The notes: generated by a model not told the origin, from the sequence alone. Positions 23,539 through 35,047 are shown, counted from the stretch's first letter. The stretch: DNA of 64,000 nucleotides from Ilex aquifolium (GCA_951799425.1 OX637395.1:10766451-10830450), one strand, 5' to 3'. Program-made: numbers and translations.

Positions 23539-23683
23539 AGTTGAAATTCTGTTGTTATAAATTGTTTTTTGGTAACTTTAGACTTTATGCTGTGATAAGG
23601 AGATCATATTATAAAATTTTTCTTAATTTAAAATTAGAAATAGTTATACGCCTCCCAAAAAAGAGAAAGAAGTGATCAAGAGA

Positions 23684-25369
23684 AACAACAGTTGATGACT
23701 AGGTGTTCTTGACGAGCAACAACAGTTGATGACTAGGTGTTTCGGTTTTCCCATTGGTTGTCTGCCTTTGAATTATCTTGGGATCCCTATTATTACCACT
23801 AAGCTTAAGTTGCATGACTGCTCTTTGTTACTTGAGAAAGTGGATTCAAGGATCAATTCGTGGGTTAATAGAGCTTTGTCTTATGCTGGGAGACTCCAGC
23901 TCATTAAATCTGTGTTATGTAGCATTCAGGTGTATTGGGCTAGTCATCTCATGCTCCCTAAGAAGGTCCTCCATGCTATTGATCAAAAACTAAGATGCTT
24001 CTTATGGTCTGGAACTGACATGAAAACAAAGGGGGCCAAAGTTGCTTGGAGGGATGTATGTGTTCCCATTAAGGAAGGAGGCTTAGGATTGAAAGATCTA
24101 AGGGCATGGAATAAAGCTCTAATGCTCAAGCATCTCTGGCACTTAATCTCTGACGAGAATAACACTTGGTCTAGCTGGATCAAGGATCACCATCTCAGGG
24201 GCAGGAGCATTTGGGAAACCAAACCATCACAAGTCTGTTCATGGAACTGGAGGAAGCTGCTGCAAATCAGGGAATTAGCAAGACCTTTCATTCTTTATGT
24301 TATTGGGAATGGTGGGAGTACATCTCTCTGGCATGATTTTTGGCATCCTAACGGTCCTCTCTTTCTTAAATGGGGTCCTCGAGTGATTTATGATTCTGGG
24401 ATCCCTAAGAATGCCAAGGTTGCCTCCATTATCCAAGGTAACCAGTGGAGTTGGCCCTCAGTTAATCCTAGAAACTCCACTGTTATTGAGGAGATCATCT
24501 CTTCTATGCCCAATTACTCCCCAACAATGGAAACAAAGGATGTGATCAAATGGCTCCCCCATGTTAATGGAATATTCTCTACTTCTTCCGCTTGGAGTCT
24601 CATCAGGACCATCAAACCAGAGGTGCCGTGGTACCATCTTATTTGGTTCAATCTTCACATTCCCAGATCCAGCTTTATCCTTTGGCTTGCTATTAGGTGT
24701 AGATTGGCCACAAAGGACAGAATTCATAGTTTTACACCCAATTGTGGCACTACCTGTGTGCTTTGTAGAGTTGATCATGAATCTCACTCCCACCTTTTCT
24801 TTGATTGCTCTTACTCAGAAAGTGTTTGGAGGAGTGTCATCAGTAAGTGTGATTGGCCATGGCGTTCTTCTTCTTGGCAGAGTCTCATTGAAGCTATGTC
24901 CACTCAATGGAAAGGCAAGAACCTCCAGAATTCCATTAGGAAGCTTTGTCTTGCTGTCACTGTTTATGTTTTATGGGGTGAAAGAAATCATAGAATCTTC
25001 ACCAATGAGCATAAAGATCCAGGTACTACCCAGATGATTGTTTTGAATATGGTGAGAAGTAGACTCCTCTCTATCAAAATCAAGGACACTCCGTTACATA
25101 GACTGGCCGCTTCTCCTTGGCAACTTCCAGACTCTTGTTTTTGCACATGATGTATTTCTTTTGCTGTTTACAGGCTGTGTAGTCTGTGGAGAGTGCAGAA
25201 TGCAGCCCCCCCAGACTTCCTCTGCCTGCTTTTGTTGGAATGACAGCAGACTGTTGCTGTCTTCTCCATGTTTCTCTGTTTTGATCCTTTTCCCTTAGGG
25301 GTTGGATGTTGTTCTGTACATTTGTTTATCTTCAATATATGTTCCTTTTACTTACCCAAAAAAAAAATA
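23684..25369 (+). mobile_element. 5'-truncated LINE ending in poly-A
   Basis: A plus-strand LINE 3' portion begins inside the RT thumb region, runs through the zf-RVT domain and a roughly 200-bp 3' UTR, and ends CCCAAAAAAAAAA near 25368. The 5' junction carries a 24-bp direct duplication (23684-23707 and 23718-23741) separated by 10 bp. I found no clear target-site duplication. This family differs from the LINE at 1-4952. Confidence 0.85.
23729..25150 (+). CDS. LINE ORF2 C-terminal fragment (RT thumb plus zf-RVT), uninterrupted
   Basis: About 473 codons without a stop, starting at the first in-frame ATG in a truncated element, so it is the tail of a larger ORF2 and not a complete protein. 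Early residues show the post-catalytic LINE block (LNYLGIPI, WVNRALSYAGRLQLIKSVL, EGGLGLKDLRAWNKALMLKHLW). The C-terminal zf-RVT domain shows FILWLAIRCRLATKDR, C-V-L-C and HLFFDC. The RT catalytic motif and the endonuclease are missing, so it cannot mobilise itself. The open frame indicates a recent insertion. Confidence 0.85.
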   Translation: MTRCFGFPIGCLPLNYLGIPIITTKLKLHDCSLLLEKVDSRINSWVNRALSYAGRLQLIKSVLCSIQVYWASHLMLPKKVLHAIDQKLRCFLWSGTDMKTKGAKVAWRDVCVPIKEGGLGLKDLRAWNKALMLKHLWHLISDENNTWSSWIKDHHLRGRSIWETKPSQVCSWNWRKLLQIRELARPFILYVIGNGGSTSLWHDFWHPNGPLFLKWGPRVIYDSGIPKNAKVASIIQGNQWSWPSVNPRNSTVIEEIISSMPNYSPTMETKDVIKWLPHVNGIFSTSSAWSLIRTIKPEVPWYHLIWFNLHIPRSSFILWLAIRCRLATKDRIHSFTPNCGTTCVLCRVDHESHSHLFFDCSYSESVWRSVISKCDWPWRSSSWQSLIEAMSTQWKGKNLQNSIRKLCLAVTVYVLWGERNHRIFTNEHKDPGTTQMIVLNMVRSRLLSIKIKDTPLHRLAASPWQLPDSCFCT

Positions 25370-25767
25370 TGCATGGTTCAAAGTACATATTAGTCAATAG
25401 TAGTATGATTCGGTCAAGTTGTATCTGATTTAAAACTTTTTTTTTTTAATTGTTCCACGTTTCCTGTAAAGTATGAGTCTTATGCAACTAGGTCGAGTCG
25501 TCCGAGGTGTATCTGAGTCAATAGCGAGTCATTCACCTTATTATTACCAAATTGGCAGATGTAGTGTTGCAATGCCCCAATATGACTTGACTCTTTCATC
25601 TTGTGAACGTCTTCTATTGAAAGTTTCGTGTATCTTGTCCGATATCTTATTGTGACACTATAACCAATACGTCTTAGTGTCTTTTGAGTCAATAATTGAT
25701 ACTAAGGCATTGCACCATTAAATCAGAAAGGCATGAACTGAAAATGGTTCTTCTCTATCAAAACATC
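25370..25767. other. Non-coding spacer
   Basis: Between the truncated LINE and an older direct repeat. No gene, RNA or repeat structure was recognised. Confidence 0.6.
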
Positions 25768-25905
25768 ATGAATGCAGACTTTGAAGGGTCTGTAGAGCCC
25801 TAACTTCACCCTCAATAATTTGCCTGCAAGTTTATTATATTGTGAAGGGAGGATCTGTATTAAATGCGTCCATGGAGAGAGAGAGATTGTACTAAACATA
25901 TTAAT
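25768..25905 (+). repeat. Spacer direct repeat R1, first block
   Basis: GAATGCAGACTTTGAAGGG and the following text to CATGGAGAGAGAGAGATTG recur in diverged form at 35433-35570. Together with 28468-28676 (matching 35985-36852 in the same order), this shows an older direct duplication on both sides of the copia element. Confidence 0.75.
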
Positions 25906-26456
25906 CACTGGTGGAGCCGGAGCCAGTCATGGTCCACAAGTCCAAGGGGGCAAATGCCCACCCAAATTTTTTTTAAACTAATATTACCTTTATACATTTG
26001 ATATATTTTTTCATAAAATTTTATTGTGCGCACCCTATCATTTTGTGTACATCAATTGAAATAAACTCACACGTAAAAGACTATGAATTTTGGACCTATT
26101 TTGAACATGATACAAACACGTTTGAATAAGTTTTTGGATATATTGGGATCATTTAGTTATTTTTTTAAAAAAATATTATGGGATAATTAGTTATTATATA
26201 AAAATTAGGGTCATTGTATAATAAACTGTATGGTCATTTTGTAAGTACATAAAAAATTGGTTTCACACTTTCCGAAATAAAAAATTGGTTTCACAACTTT
26301 AAATTGCAAAAAAATTTGATTTTAAAGAATTCTGAATTATCAAATATGATGTAAATAAATATAAGTGTATCCTATTATTTGTATCTATAGAAAAAAAATT
26401 ATAAATTATAACTAAAGTGTCCACCCAAGAACAAATTTCTGGCTTCGCCTCTAGTA
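25906..26456. repeat. Non-coding repeat with inverted GGAGCC / GGCTTCGCC ends
   Basis: The left end GGTGGAGCCGGAGCCAG and the right end CTGGCTTCGCCTCTAGTAG are roughly inverted, and the interior has GGGGGCAAATGCCCACCC near 25947. Sequences of this kind are common non-autonomous repeats in dicot genomes. No target duplication is clear. Confidence 0.4.
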
Positions 26457-28467
26457 GCAATGATGAAAGAAGTATTTATTTTAGTATTTAGCAATGAACT
26501 AATTTGTTTCTTGTATTTATTTGGTTAATTAGCATAAAAAATTAATAAGAAGGTTGTAAAAAAAATTCATTCTATTGTTTGCAAAGCAAGAAAGTTGCAA
26601 GAGAGTTTTTTTAATTCTTCAAATTACCCCTTACCTATATTAACTGTTACAATTGGAGAGTACAAAAATTAGAAGAAAAACTTTTTAATTTTCTAAATTA
26701 CCCTTATTCATATTATTCATGTAAAGGTAATGTATTATTACAAATTTTATCACAATGAGATTGTTTGATCACAGAAGGATGATGTAAATTGAAAGAAAAA
26801 AATAATAAAGTGAAAGGAAAAAATAATATTATATGAATTTAAATAGAATGACTTTTTTCAATAATTTTGGAAAAATATACTTTATAATTGGAAAATGTGA
26901 TATATTTATACTTATACAAATTACCTTTACCCATTAGAAACTCTGAATTCCTGTTTTTTTTTTTCCAATGAACAGAAAGATCTTACTTTAGGATGTAAAT
27001 CTCTGTTTTGACTAAATGAATTAGGATGTGTTTATTAACCCAAATTCTGCACTTAAAATAAATGTATTTGACACTAATTAATTAAGTTCGTTTGATATGT
27101 AAAATTTGAATATCTCAATATATTAAGTACTGTTTAAAAATATGCTAAAATATTAAGTAGGAGATCTCTTAATTAATTTTGATAACAGAAAAACGCTCAA
27201 CAAAAGCATTTTTAATAATATTTATAATATGATAATTTTACTCCAAAATATTTCACAATCTTTTTAAAACTCTAATTATTTTCTCCCCAAAATCCCTAAT
27301 ATCAATCCTCCTCACCACCGTTTCTTTTTTCTGTCGTCTTCTTCAGCGATCACACACATACATGCAAGTTACTTCTTCCCTTTTAATAATCTTTGTATTC
27401 TAGTTGTAATTTTTAAAATTTATGACAATTGACAGCTTTAAGTGATCAATTTAACTTAAATTAATTTTATTATTATGCATACTGCAATATGATTTGTGAT
27501 GTAAATTAAAATGATTTGATATATCGTAATTTTTTATTACATAAAAATATATTTTAAAAATAAAGAGTGAAAGGATAAAACTGAAAATTAATTTATTTTT
27601 AGACATTAGTTCTGTGTAATTATCAAACAGCTCAATTCGGTATTTAAATTTCAATAGATACCAAACAGTCTATAAATTTAGATTTTTAGCTTTCAATTTT
27701 TAGACTCTACTTTCAGTTTTATTAAACAACACCTTAATTACCCTCTTTTATTGACCAGCTCAACACAGTATTTCTTCCACGTCACCAAACTGACCTTTGC
27801 ATCAACTAGTACTCACTTGTCTTGGAAACATTCTTTTTTTTTTAGTTCAACCATAAAAACTGTTCGAATCAGTTTACGTATATTTTGACAAATTTTTTCT
27901 GGTCAAATGCAAGTCATGCACGTCAGAACAAAGGTCTGAGATAAACTCATCATGGTCTGACACTGATATGTTACTAAGATTCGAATTCAAGAAGTTTAGA
28001 TTTATAACTCGTCTCTATTATCATGTTAGCTACCTTGAAGTTTAACCTTCCAGAAACCTTCACCCATCTACCATGAAACCTCTCTTTCTCTCTCTCTCTC
28101 TCTCTCACTCTCTCTTTCTCTCTATTAACCCAACAACAAAAAAACAAGATAAAGGACCTCGGAGATGCAAATCTGGCAATAGAACCCTTCCACGACGCCT
28201 TCGTCGGGGACAAGGAGGTCTCCGTCGTCGCCACTGCAATCGAACATGTAATTAGGAAGATCGATTGGCCAGCGGGGGAATAGCTTCTGTTTTGCAGTTG
28301 TTAATTGTGGGCAGAATGGTTAAAGTCTGAATTGGGTAGTTTGCGAGAAAATCTGCCACGATCAGGAGTCCTCTTTCCTACATTTTCTGCCATATTTCGT
28401 GCTAAACGAACGCAGAGAATCTGAATTTTTTTTCTATTTCCACCACTTCCATGCTAAACAAACGAAT
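26457..28467. other. Non-coding spacer, AT-rich
   Basis: Very AT-rich to about 27760, then a mixed-composition part with a (CT)n tract at 28080-28125. Open frames are short, and the two at 27974-28255 overlap the microsatellite. No supported gene. Confidence 0.6.
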
Positions 28468-28676
28468 CCTTATAAGCTATAGTAAATGGTATGGTGTAAG
28501 TGTGAGCTTGGGATTAAAGGAAAAGTACAAGGTAAGGACAAATATGATCAATTAGGACTTTGAATATGGCTCTTTTATGCTGCCCTCGAGAACGTGCATA
28601 AGGTCTTTGTCGATTCCTATATTTTATTCACTTGCTATTTATCTATTGATTCCTGAAATATAAAAGAATTTTTTTT
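28468..28676 (+). repeat. Spacer direct repeat R1, second block
   Basis: AAGCTATAGTAAATGG followed by GGTGTAAGTGT and CTTGGGATT matches 35987-36080. The following TATTTTATTC...AAAAGAATTTTTT matches 36796-36850. The corresponding R2 sequence lies on the other side of the copia element. Confidence 0.7.
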
Positions 28677-28678
28677 AA

Positions 28679-29021
28679 GGATTAATAGCATTTCTGGCCT
28701 CTAAAATATGTATTTTTTTTTTTTTAGTTCTTTATTGTATCAATTTTGTCAAATTGGTCCCTAAATGATTCAATACGTGTCGCTTTGGTCCCTAATCAGA
28801 TAATTCATAATTTTTTTTAACAGAAATGACCACGTGTCATTTTTTTAGACGGTATCACGTGCCCAACATGTGATCATTCTGTCAAAAACTTAACGGTTCA
28901 TCTATGTAGGACCAAATGATACGAATTGAATACTTTTGGGGTCAAATTGATAAAATTAATATAATGAGGACTAAACTGATAAAAAATACATATTTTAATA
29001 ACCAAAAGTGATATTTTAACC
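28679..29021. mobile_element. MITE-like inverted-repeat element abutting the copia LTR
   Basis: Ends are inverted: GGATTAATAGCATTTCTGG on the left, and the complement GGTTAAAATATCACTTTTGG on the right. Both continue inward to AAAATATGTATTTTT and a (T/C)AATTTGACCCC or GGTCCCT motif. It is non-coding, with no target duplication visible. Its right end coincides with the truncated end of the copia 3' LTR. Confidence 0.65.
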
Positions 29022-29226
29022 GTTTGGCTTGAATAGCATAAAATCAAATTTAAGGTACTTAATGCTATTCTTGAATATTCACAATAAATCAAATTTAAGG
29101 TACTAGATATTATTCTTGAATATTCACAATAAATAGGATAAAAATTTGTAACTGAAAATTTCAAAATTTAAACATAATTTCAATGAAAATTCAATTGAAG
29201 TTTTTAAACTTAATTTTATTCTTACA
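29014..29226 (-). repeat. Copia 3' LTR (truncated)
   Basis: Matches 34835-35047 closely over 213 bp. It contains two tandem copies of a roughly 50-bp unit (AAATCAAATTTAAGGTACT ... TTCACAATAAAT). Homology stops at the MITE end, so the LTR is incomplete. Confidence 0.85.
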
Positions 29227-29805
29227 ATCCCCCACAAGTTTTTTAACTTCAAAATATCTCAAATATTTTACTTATACTTTAATATAGAAAATATGAGCAA
29301 CTATTATATTGTGCAACAGATGTAGGTGTCTTTCGGACTTGAACCTCACTTAGTGTTGACAGTCTCCGTCCGAAGAATCATAGTAACCAAAGGCTTGAAC
29401 TAGACCCTTTGAACCAGAGTTCAACATGTCACACACACAGTACCGATATTGGTCAGGATTCGCGGGTCAGTGCTATTAATGGTCATGCACTTGATCTTGA
29501 TTCTCATGAGAGTTTCTAGAGAATAGCCCATTTCTCATAGTTGCGGCCTCACAACTACTCTCACTTAGGTGAGCCCTCCAAGGGTACATGTGCACAATAC
29601 CCTATAGGAGTGTTCCTGGCTCGGTCTCATTCAGGGTATAATCCTTCCTTACCGTCACACTACATATGCAGTTCTGCCATAGGGATGAGCAGGAAAATAT
29701 CTCCTCTTGGATATTTCCTAAATAACAGTGCTAATGAGTCACGCAGTATAGATTGTTTCTACCCATTAAACTTCCTTCATGGGGTCCCCAATCATAGAAG
29801 TTGGG

Positions 29806-31159
29806 TTACCTCCCTAGGTGATTCCCTTGTGGGCTTAAGTCCATCCCCCTCGACAGTTCTGAGACAACTTTCCTCGAAAGCCCTTTAGTTAGCAGATCAG
29901 CTATATTTAGTTCAGACATCACAAAGTCTAGTGAGATTATGTTTTTACTCAGCATTTTCTTTATTGATTTATATCTCACTTGTATATGTCTATTCATCTT
30001 TTTATTATTATGATTTTGCTTCACAAGCTCAATCACTGCCTTACTATCACAATGTAATGAAATGGCAGGTATGTGTTTTTCCACTAGAGGTATCTCTAGT
30101 AATAAATTCTTTATCCACTCTGCCTCAGCACACGTGGTATCTAGGGCTATAAGTTCTGACTCCATAGTACTTCTTGATATTAGGGTATGTTTTTTAGATC
30201 CCCAAGATATGGCTGCTCCTCCTAACAACAAGACATAGCCAGTAGTAGATTTTATATCTAAACTATCGGTGATCCAATTCGCATCACTAAAGCCCTCAAC
30301 TACACTATAGGAAATCCACTATAACATAAAGAGTAGTCTAAGGTTCCTTTAAGATATTTAAAGACTCTCTCTAAGGCAACCCAATGCTCTTTACTAGGAC
30401 TATGTGTATATCTACTTAGTCTCCCTACGACATGCGAGATATCAGGTCTAGACTTATTTGCTATGTATAATAAAGATCCAATTATTTGTGAATACTTCAA
30501 TTGTGAAATCGGTTCTCCTTTATTTTTCTTCAAATGTACATGAGGATCATATGGTGTTGATACAGACTTACTATCATAAAAACCAAACTTTTTCAACATT
30601 TTCTCTATGGTGCTAGACTGACTTAGAGATATTTCATTAGATGTTTTCTCTATTTTCATTCCCAAGACTATATAGGCTTCTCCCAAATCTTTCATATCAA
30701 ACTTAGTAGATAAATAAGATTTAACATCATTAACGACCTCCAAGTTTGTCCCAAAAATTAGTATATCATCTACATAGAGACATAAAATCACACAAACAAT
30801 ATCACTATCCTTGTAGTATAAAAATTTATCACTTTCATTAATTTTAAAACCATACTCTAGAATTACTTTATCAAACTTCTCATGCCACTGTTTAGGAGCT
30901 TGTTTAAGGCCATATAAAGACTTCACTAACTTACAAACCTTATGTTCTTATCCTTTTACCATAAGCCCCTCAGGTTGTTCCATATATATCTCTTCATCTA
31001 AATCCCCATTTAGAAAAAGCAGTCTTGACATCCATTTGATGTATTACTAAGTTATGGATAGACGCTAGGGCTACTAGTACTCTAATGGTAGTGATACTAG
31101 TCATAGACGAGTATGTCAAAATAATCTATCCCTTTCTTTTGAGTAAATCCTTTAGCCAC
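29806..31159 (-). pseudogene. Copia pol: reverse transcriptase and RNase H, frameshifted
   Basis: The RT continues from 31159 with shifted frames (the conserved QMDVKTAF-type block is near 31030). It is open at 30926-30300: SLYGLKQAPKQWHEKFD, catalytic YVDD in LCLYVDDILIFG, and GSLLYIANKSRPDI. A one-base shift near 30300 separates it from RNase H. RNase H shows GFSDANW just after the shift, [29 protein letters not shown] and [10 protein letters not shown]. The RT and RNase H catalytic residues are still recognisable. Confidence 0.9.
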
Positions 31160-33011
31160 CTATCTAGCTTTATATTTATCTATACTCCCATCGGGTTTTA
31201 GTTTCTTCTTGAATATCCACTTACACCCAATAGCTTTGCTTCCAGGAGGCAATTCTACTATCTCCCAAGTATTATTAAGCAATATATATTCAATTTCACT
31301 ATTAATAGCCTCCTTCCAAAAATGTGCATCTATAGAAGACATAGCTTCTGTATATGTCGTTGGCTCTCCTTCTACTAGAAAAGTAAAAAATCCCTCTCCC
31401 AAGTCCTTTTCTATTCTTGGTCTTTTACTTCTCCTTAACTCTACATGTTGTTCTATATTTTTCTCTATGGGAGCAATAGAACTAGTAGAAGGTTGATCAC
31501 TAGTTGAAAGTGTTTCTCTTACTTGACTAGGCATTGTATTTTTAAAAGGAAAAATATCTACAAAAAATGTAGCATCTCTAGATTCAATTATAGTATTGTT
31601 TGAAATTCCACTAATTTTCGAGTTAATAACTAAGAATCTATTAGCGCTACTATTTTGGGCATATCCTACAGAGACTGTATCTACGGTCTTAGGACCTATT
31701 TTCTTTCTCTTTGTTTCTGGAATAGCTACCTTAGCTAAACACCCACACATTTTCATGATGCTAAGGTTAGGAACTCTTCCCTTCCATATCTCATATGGAG
31801 TTTTCTTATTATCTTTAACATATACTCTATTCCAGATGAAACAAGTACTAAGTATAGCTTCCCCCCACAAATTATCAGATAAGCCGGAACTAGTGAACAT
31901 TGAATTTACCATATCCATTAAGGTTCTATTCTTTCTTTTAGCTACCCCATTTGATTGAGGAGAATAAGGAGGAGTCACTTCATGTATGTTCTTCACAAAA
32001 TGTACTAAGGTCAGTTAGAGTATATTCACCTCCTCTATCGGACATTAGTCTTTTCACTTTTCTCTCTAATTGATTTTCAACCTCATTTTTATATATCTTA
32101 AACTTATTAAATACTTCATCTTTGTTCTTAATAAGGTAAATATAACAATATTTAGAACAATCATCTATAAAAGTCACAAAATATTTATTTTCGGCTCTTG
32201 TTGGCGGTATACTAGAATCACATACATCACTATGTAGAAGTTCTAGAAGTTGGGTATTCCTTTCTACGCTTTTATGGGGTTTTCTAGTTTGTTTGGCTTT
32301 TACGCAAATTTCACACTTATGTTTAAAATCTACATGAGATTTGGGAATAAGATTGAGATCCATTATCCTTTTGATTTTCTTTAGACTTATGTGTCCTAAT
32401 CTTCCATGCCATACATTGCAAGATTCAACATTGAAAACTTGATGAGAAATTTCATTAACTTCCGAAAGTACATTCAATTTAAATAAACCATCACAAATAT
32501 ATCCGTTGCCTACAAATATATCATTCCTAGTTATCACAACTTTATTTGACTCCATTACAACCTTATAACCTTGTTGGACTAAGGACGACCCACTAACTAA
32601 ATTTCTTCTAACTTCAGGAACATGTCGCACTCCCTTCAAGATCAATGTCTTCCCATATGTCATCTTTAACTCTATGTCTCCAATTCCAAGTACTTGTGCG
32701 ATGGAATCATTTCCTAGCGTTACACTTCCTCCACTTGATTTCTGATAAGATTTAAATAAATCACGATCAAAGCAAACATGTATATTAGCCCTAGAGTCTA
32801 ACCACCAATCTTTGTCTTGATAGGTAAAGTTAACTAGGGAACGATTATACCTAAAGGAGGCTTCGGCAGAATTATCTCCATCCACTAGAACATTGACTTG
32901 GGCTCTTGGATCTCTTTGATTTGGCTTGGGCTTTGGCTTATACGGTTCAGTCTTCTTGTAGTAGCAATCCTTAGCCAAGTGATTGGTTTGTCCACAAACA
33001 AAGCAAGGCAT
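31160..33011 (-). pseudogene. Copia pol: zinc knuckle, protease, integrase, start of RT; frameshifted, catalytic residues altered
   Basis: From 33011: knuckle CFVCGQTNHLAKDC, then protease WWLDSRAN, where the catalytic D-S-G has become D-S-R. Next are the GAG_pre-integrase block (WHGRLGHISLKKI, CEICVKAKQ) and integrase (HSDVCD, FIDDCSKY, SDRGGEYT). A frameshift near 31985 leads into 31996-31160, with the block that carries the third catalytic residue. It reads NGVAKRKNRTL where copia elements have NGVAERKNRTL, i.e. the catalytic Glu is Lys. The frame ends at the RT opening (CKWIFKKKLKPDGSIDKYKAR). This copy cannot process or integrate by itself. Confidence 0.9.
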
Positions 33012-33022
33012 CCTCTCTCTCT

Positions 33023-33794
33023 CTAAGCCCTTGAACTTATTATTATTATTATTGTTGTTGTTTTGATAGTTTTGTTTTTGACCATTATTAGGACGACCAT
33101 TAAACCTCTTCCCCTAGGTCGGAAATTGTTATGGTTGTTGTTACTATTTTCCACTAGGTTTACCTTAGGGGGTCTCTCATTTTGTGAGTTTGTACCAACC
33201 CTATGCTTCTCTTCAACCCTAAGCACGTTTATAGTTTGGGTTAAGGTTAACTCTCCTTGCTTATGCCTAAGGGTCTTAGCAAAATTATCCCAAGAAGGTG
33301 GAAGTTTGTCAATTAAGCTTGAAACTTTAAAATCTTCACTAAATGTAGTTCCATCCTTTTCAATTTTCCTCAAAAATTCTTGATATTCATGAATTTGATC
33401 ACCAACGGGTTTATTCTCCACCATTTTATAACTATTAAAATTAGAGATCATAAACCATTTAATTCCTGCATCAACAAATCCCATACTTAGCCTGTAAAGT
33501 GTTCCAAAGTTCTTTAGCGGTTGTCGTAGTATTATGGTAGACATCATAAAGATGATCAAAAAGAGCACTTAGAATTCTATTATGACAATGGTATTCGATT
33601 TGTTCAGGGGTATACCATGAAGAGGACACTTGACTAGATTGAGGCTCTTCTATAGCAGAAATTAAGCCTAGTACGGTCAACCAATATTGAACTTGTTTCT
33701 GCCACCTACAAAAATGTTGACCACTAAAATTTTCGGGTTTGACACCATTATCTTCTTCTAGTCTAGTCATCCTTAATTTAGAATTCAAGGGCAA
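33023..33794 (-). pseudogene. Copia gag, frameshifted
   Basis: Starts at 33794 (MPLNSKLRMTRLEEDNG). It shows the copia gag opening (FSGQHFCRWQKQVQYWLT) and the KELWNTLQAKYG block, and shifts frame near 33480. It then continues at 33568-33023 (NSYKMVENKPVGDQIHEYQ, LIDKLPPSWDNFAKTLRHK). The C-terminal part becomes Asn-rich (about 33160-33030). The zinc knuckle follows in the next frame at 33011. In a live element this protein forms the particle that packages element RNA. Confidence 0.88.
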
Positions 33795-33904
33795 AGAAAT
33801 AATAAGAGATATGCAAAGAACATGTATTGAATTTAAATGTCAACTGTCAAAACTCTATTTGTAACGAAATTAAGAAAGGTGTTTAAATTATTGTAATAAC
33901 TCTT

Positions 33905-34255
33905 GAAACTTTAATTTTTTTTTTCCAAAGCAAGTAGCTATATATTTTTTTTTATTAAAGCAAGTAGCTACTGGTTTTTTTTTTTAGGAAACTGTATTCT
34001 AGAAAAATTCAGAAAACAGAAAACTATTATTTTTTATCTCTAAAAGACTATACATTTTTTTTTCTCGAAAAACAGAAACAGGTTTTTTTTTTCCAGAAAA
34101 CAGTTACAGTTTTCTTTTCTCAAAAAAACAGTAACAGTTTTTTTTCTCAGAAAAACAGTAACAGTTTTTTTTTTCCTGAAAACAGAAACAATTTTTTTTT
34201 TTCCAGAAAACTGTTACTATTTTTGTTTCCAGAAGGAAAAACGTTTTTTTTTTTT
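33905..34255. repeat. Tandem T-run / CAGAAAACAGTAACAG repeats in copia leader
   Basis: Seven or more runs of 8-12 T alternate with short units such as CAGAAAACAG and CAGTAACAG. On the element's strand this is an A-rich array in the untranslated leader upstream of gag. It probably arose by slippage. Confidence 0.8.
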
Positions 34256-34834
34256 TCAACAACAAAAAATCAGCTGCTTTAGATTGTAAAAATAATTATA
34301 GGTCTTACTTATAGATTTATGATTGGAATTTGGAAAAACGGCTACTGAACTTTTGACCAAAGCAACAAATATTAGAATTATGTTTCGAACAAAATAACTA
34401 TGAGTGTTGTAATCTAAAATTAGAAATAAAGCATGCAAATAGTGGTTAGATCATTAAAATATAACATGCGATTTAAACGAATACATGCAGTTTATATAAA
34501 CAAAATAAATTGATTTGGAAAGAGCTGGTCTGCGAGTCCGAGAGGCGTGGGATCATTGTCCTAAAGCAGCTGAGCCTCCCCACTTGAGGGTACTGACAGA
34601 CACCAGCGACTCTAAGATCCAACCCAGACGCTCGCAGCAGCACCTTCTCAATGGTTACGTCCACTAGAAGGTTAGGATGAACCTGACTCGAATCGAGTTA
34701 CTCAAATAACAAATAAAAGAAGATGATTGTATATATCTATATTGCTTATATAAACACTTGGCTGAGAATTGTCTCTCTAGAATAGTTGCTTAGGATGGCT
34801 TATATAGCAATTGGGTTTGAAAGTGACTCTTCAA

Positions 34835-35047
34835 TTTTAATCGTTTGGCTTGAATAACATAAAATCAAATTTAAGGTACTTAATGCTATTCCTGAATATT
34901 CAAAATAAATCAAATTTAAGGTAGTAAATATTATTCTTGAATATTCACAATAAATAGGATAAAAATCCGTAACTGAAAAATTCAAAATTTAAGCATAATG
35001 TCAATGAAAATTCAATTGAAGTTTTAAAACTTAATTTTATTCTTACA
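34835..35047 (-). repeat. Copia 5' LTR (matched part)
   Basis: Matches the 3' LTR fragment. The LTR probably continues leftwards to about 34690, where TATA-like sequence (TTATATAA, 34745-34752) may be part of its promoter. The primer-binding site was not identified. Confidence 0.8.

Larger units (their letters stand above)
4953..23583 (+). repeat. Large tandem duplication, copy A
   Basis: This block is collinear with 37217-64000 over its whole length, with near-identical sequence interrupted by indels. Homology starts at the shared string aaagtatttggcatgac (4953 and 37217) and still holds where the window ends (23583 matches 64000). The BBE-like start codons of the two copies are 40,417 bp apart. 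The left edge coincides with the 5' end of a LINE, so the real unit may continue beyond that LINE, outside the window. Copy A lacks the Helitron, Harbinger-like and hAT insertions of copy B. It also lacks about 160 bp of a copia gag relic that B keeps. Confidence 0.95.
29014..35047 (-). mobile_element. Ty1/copia LTR retrotransposon, decayed
   Basis: Minus-strand element with gag, protease, integrase, RT and RNase H in copia order. The LTR-matching segments are 29014-29226 (3' LTR) and 34835-35047 (5' LTR). On the minus strand each starts TGTAAGAATAAAATTAAG. A polypurine tract GTGGGGGAT (complement of 29227-29235) sits directly before the 3' LTR. The 5' LTR extends further inward than the match, to somewhere near 34690. 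The outer end of the 3' LTR is missing at the MITE junction, so no target duplication can be checked. Both genes are broken by frameshifts. Confidence 0.92.

Noticed and set aside
34473-34664. Copia primer-binding site next to the 5' LTR
   Set aside because: I could not find a complement to an initiator-Met or other tRNA 3' end at a defined LTR edge, so none is annotated.
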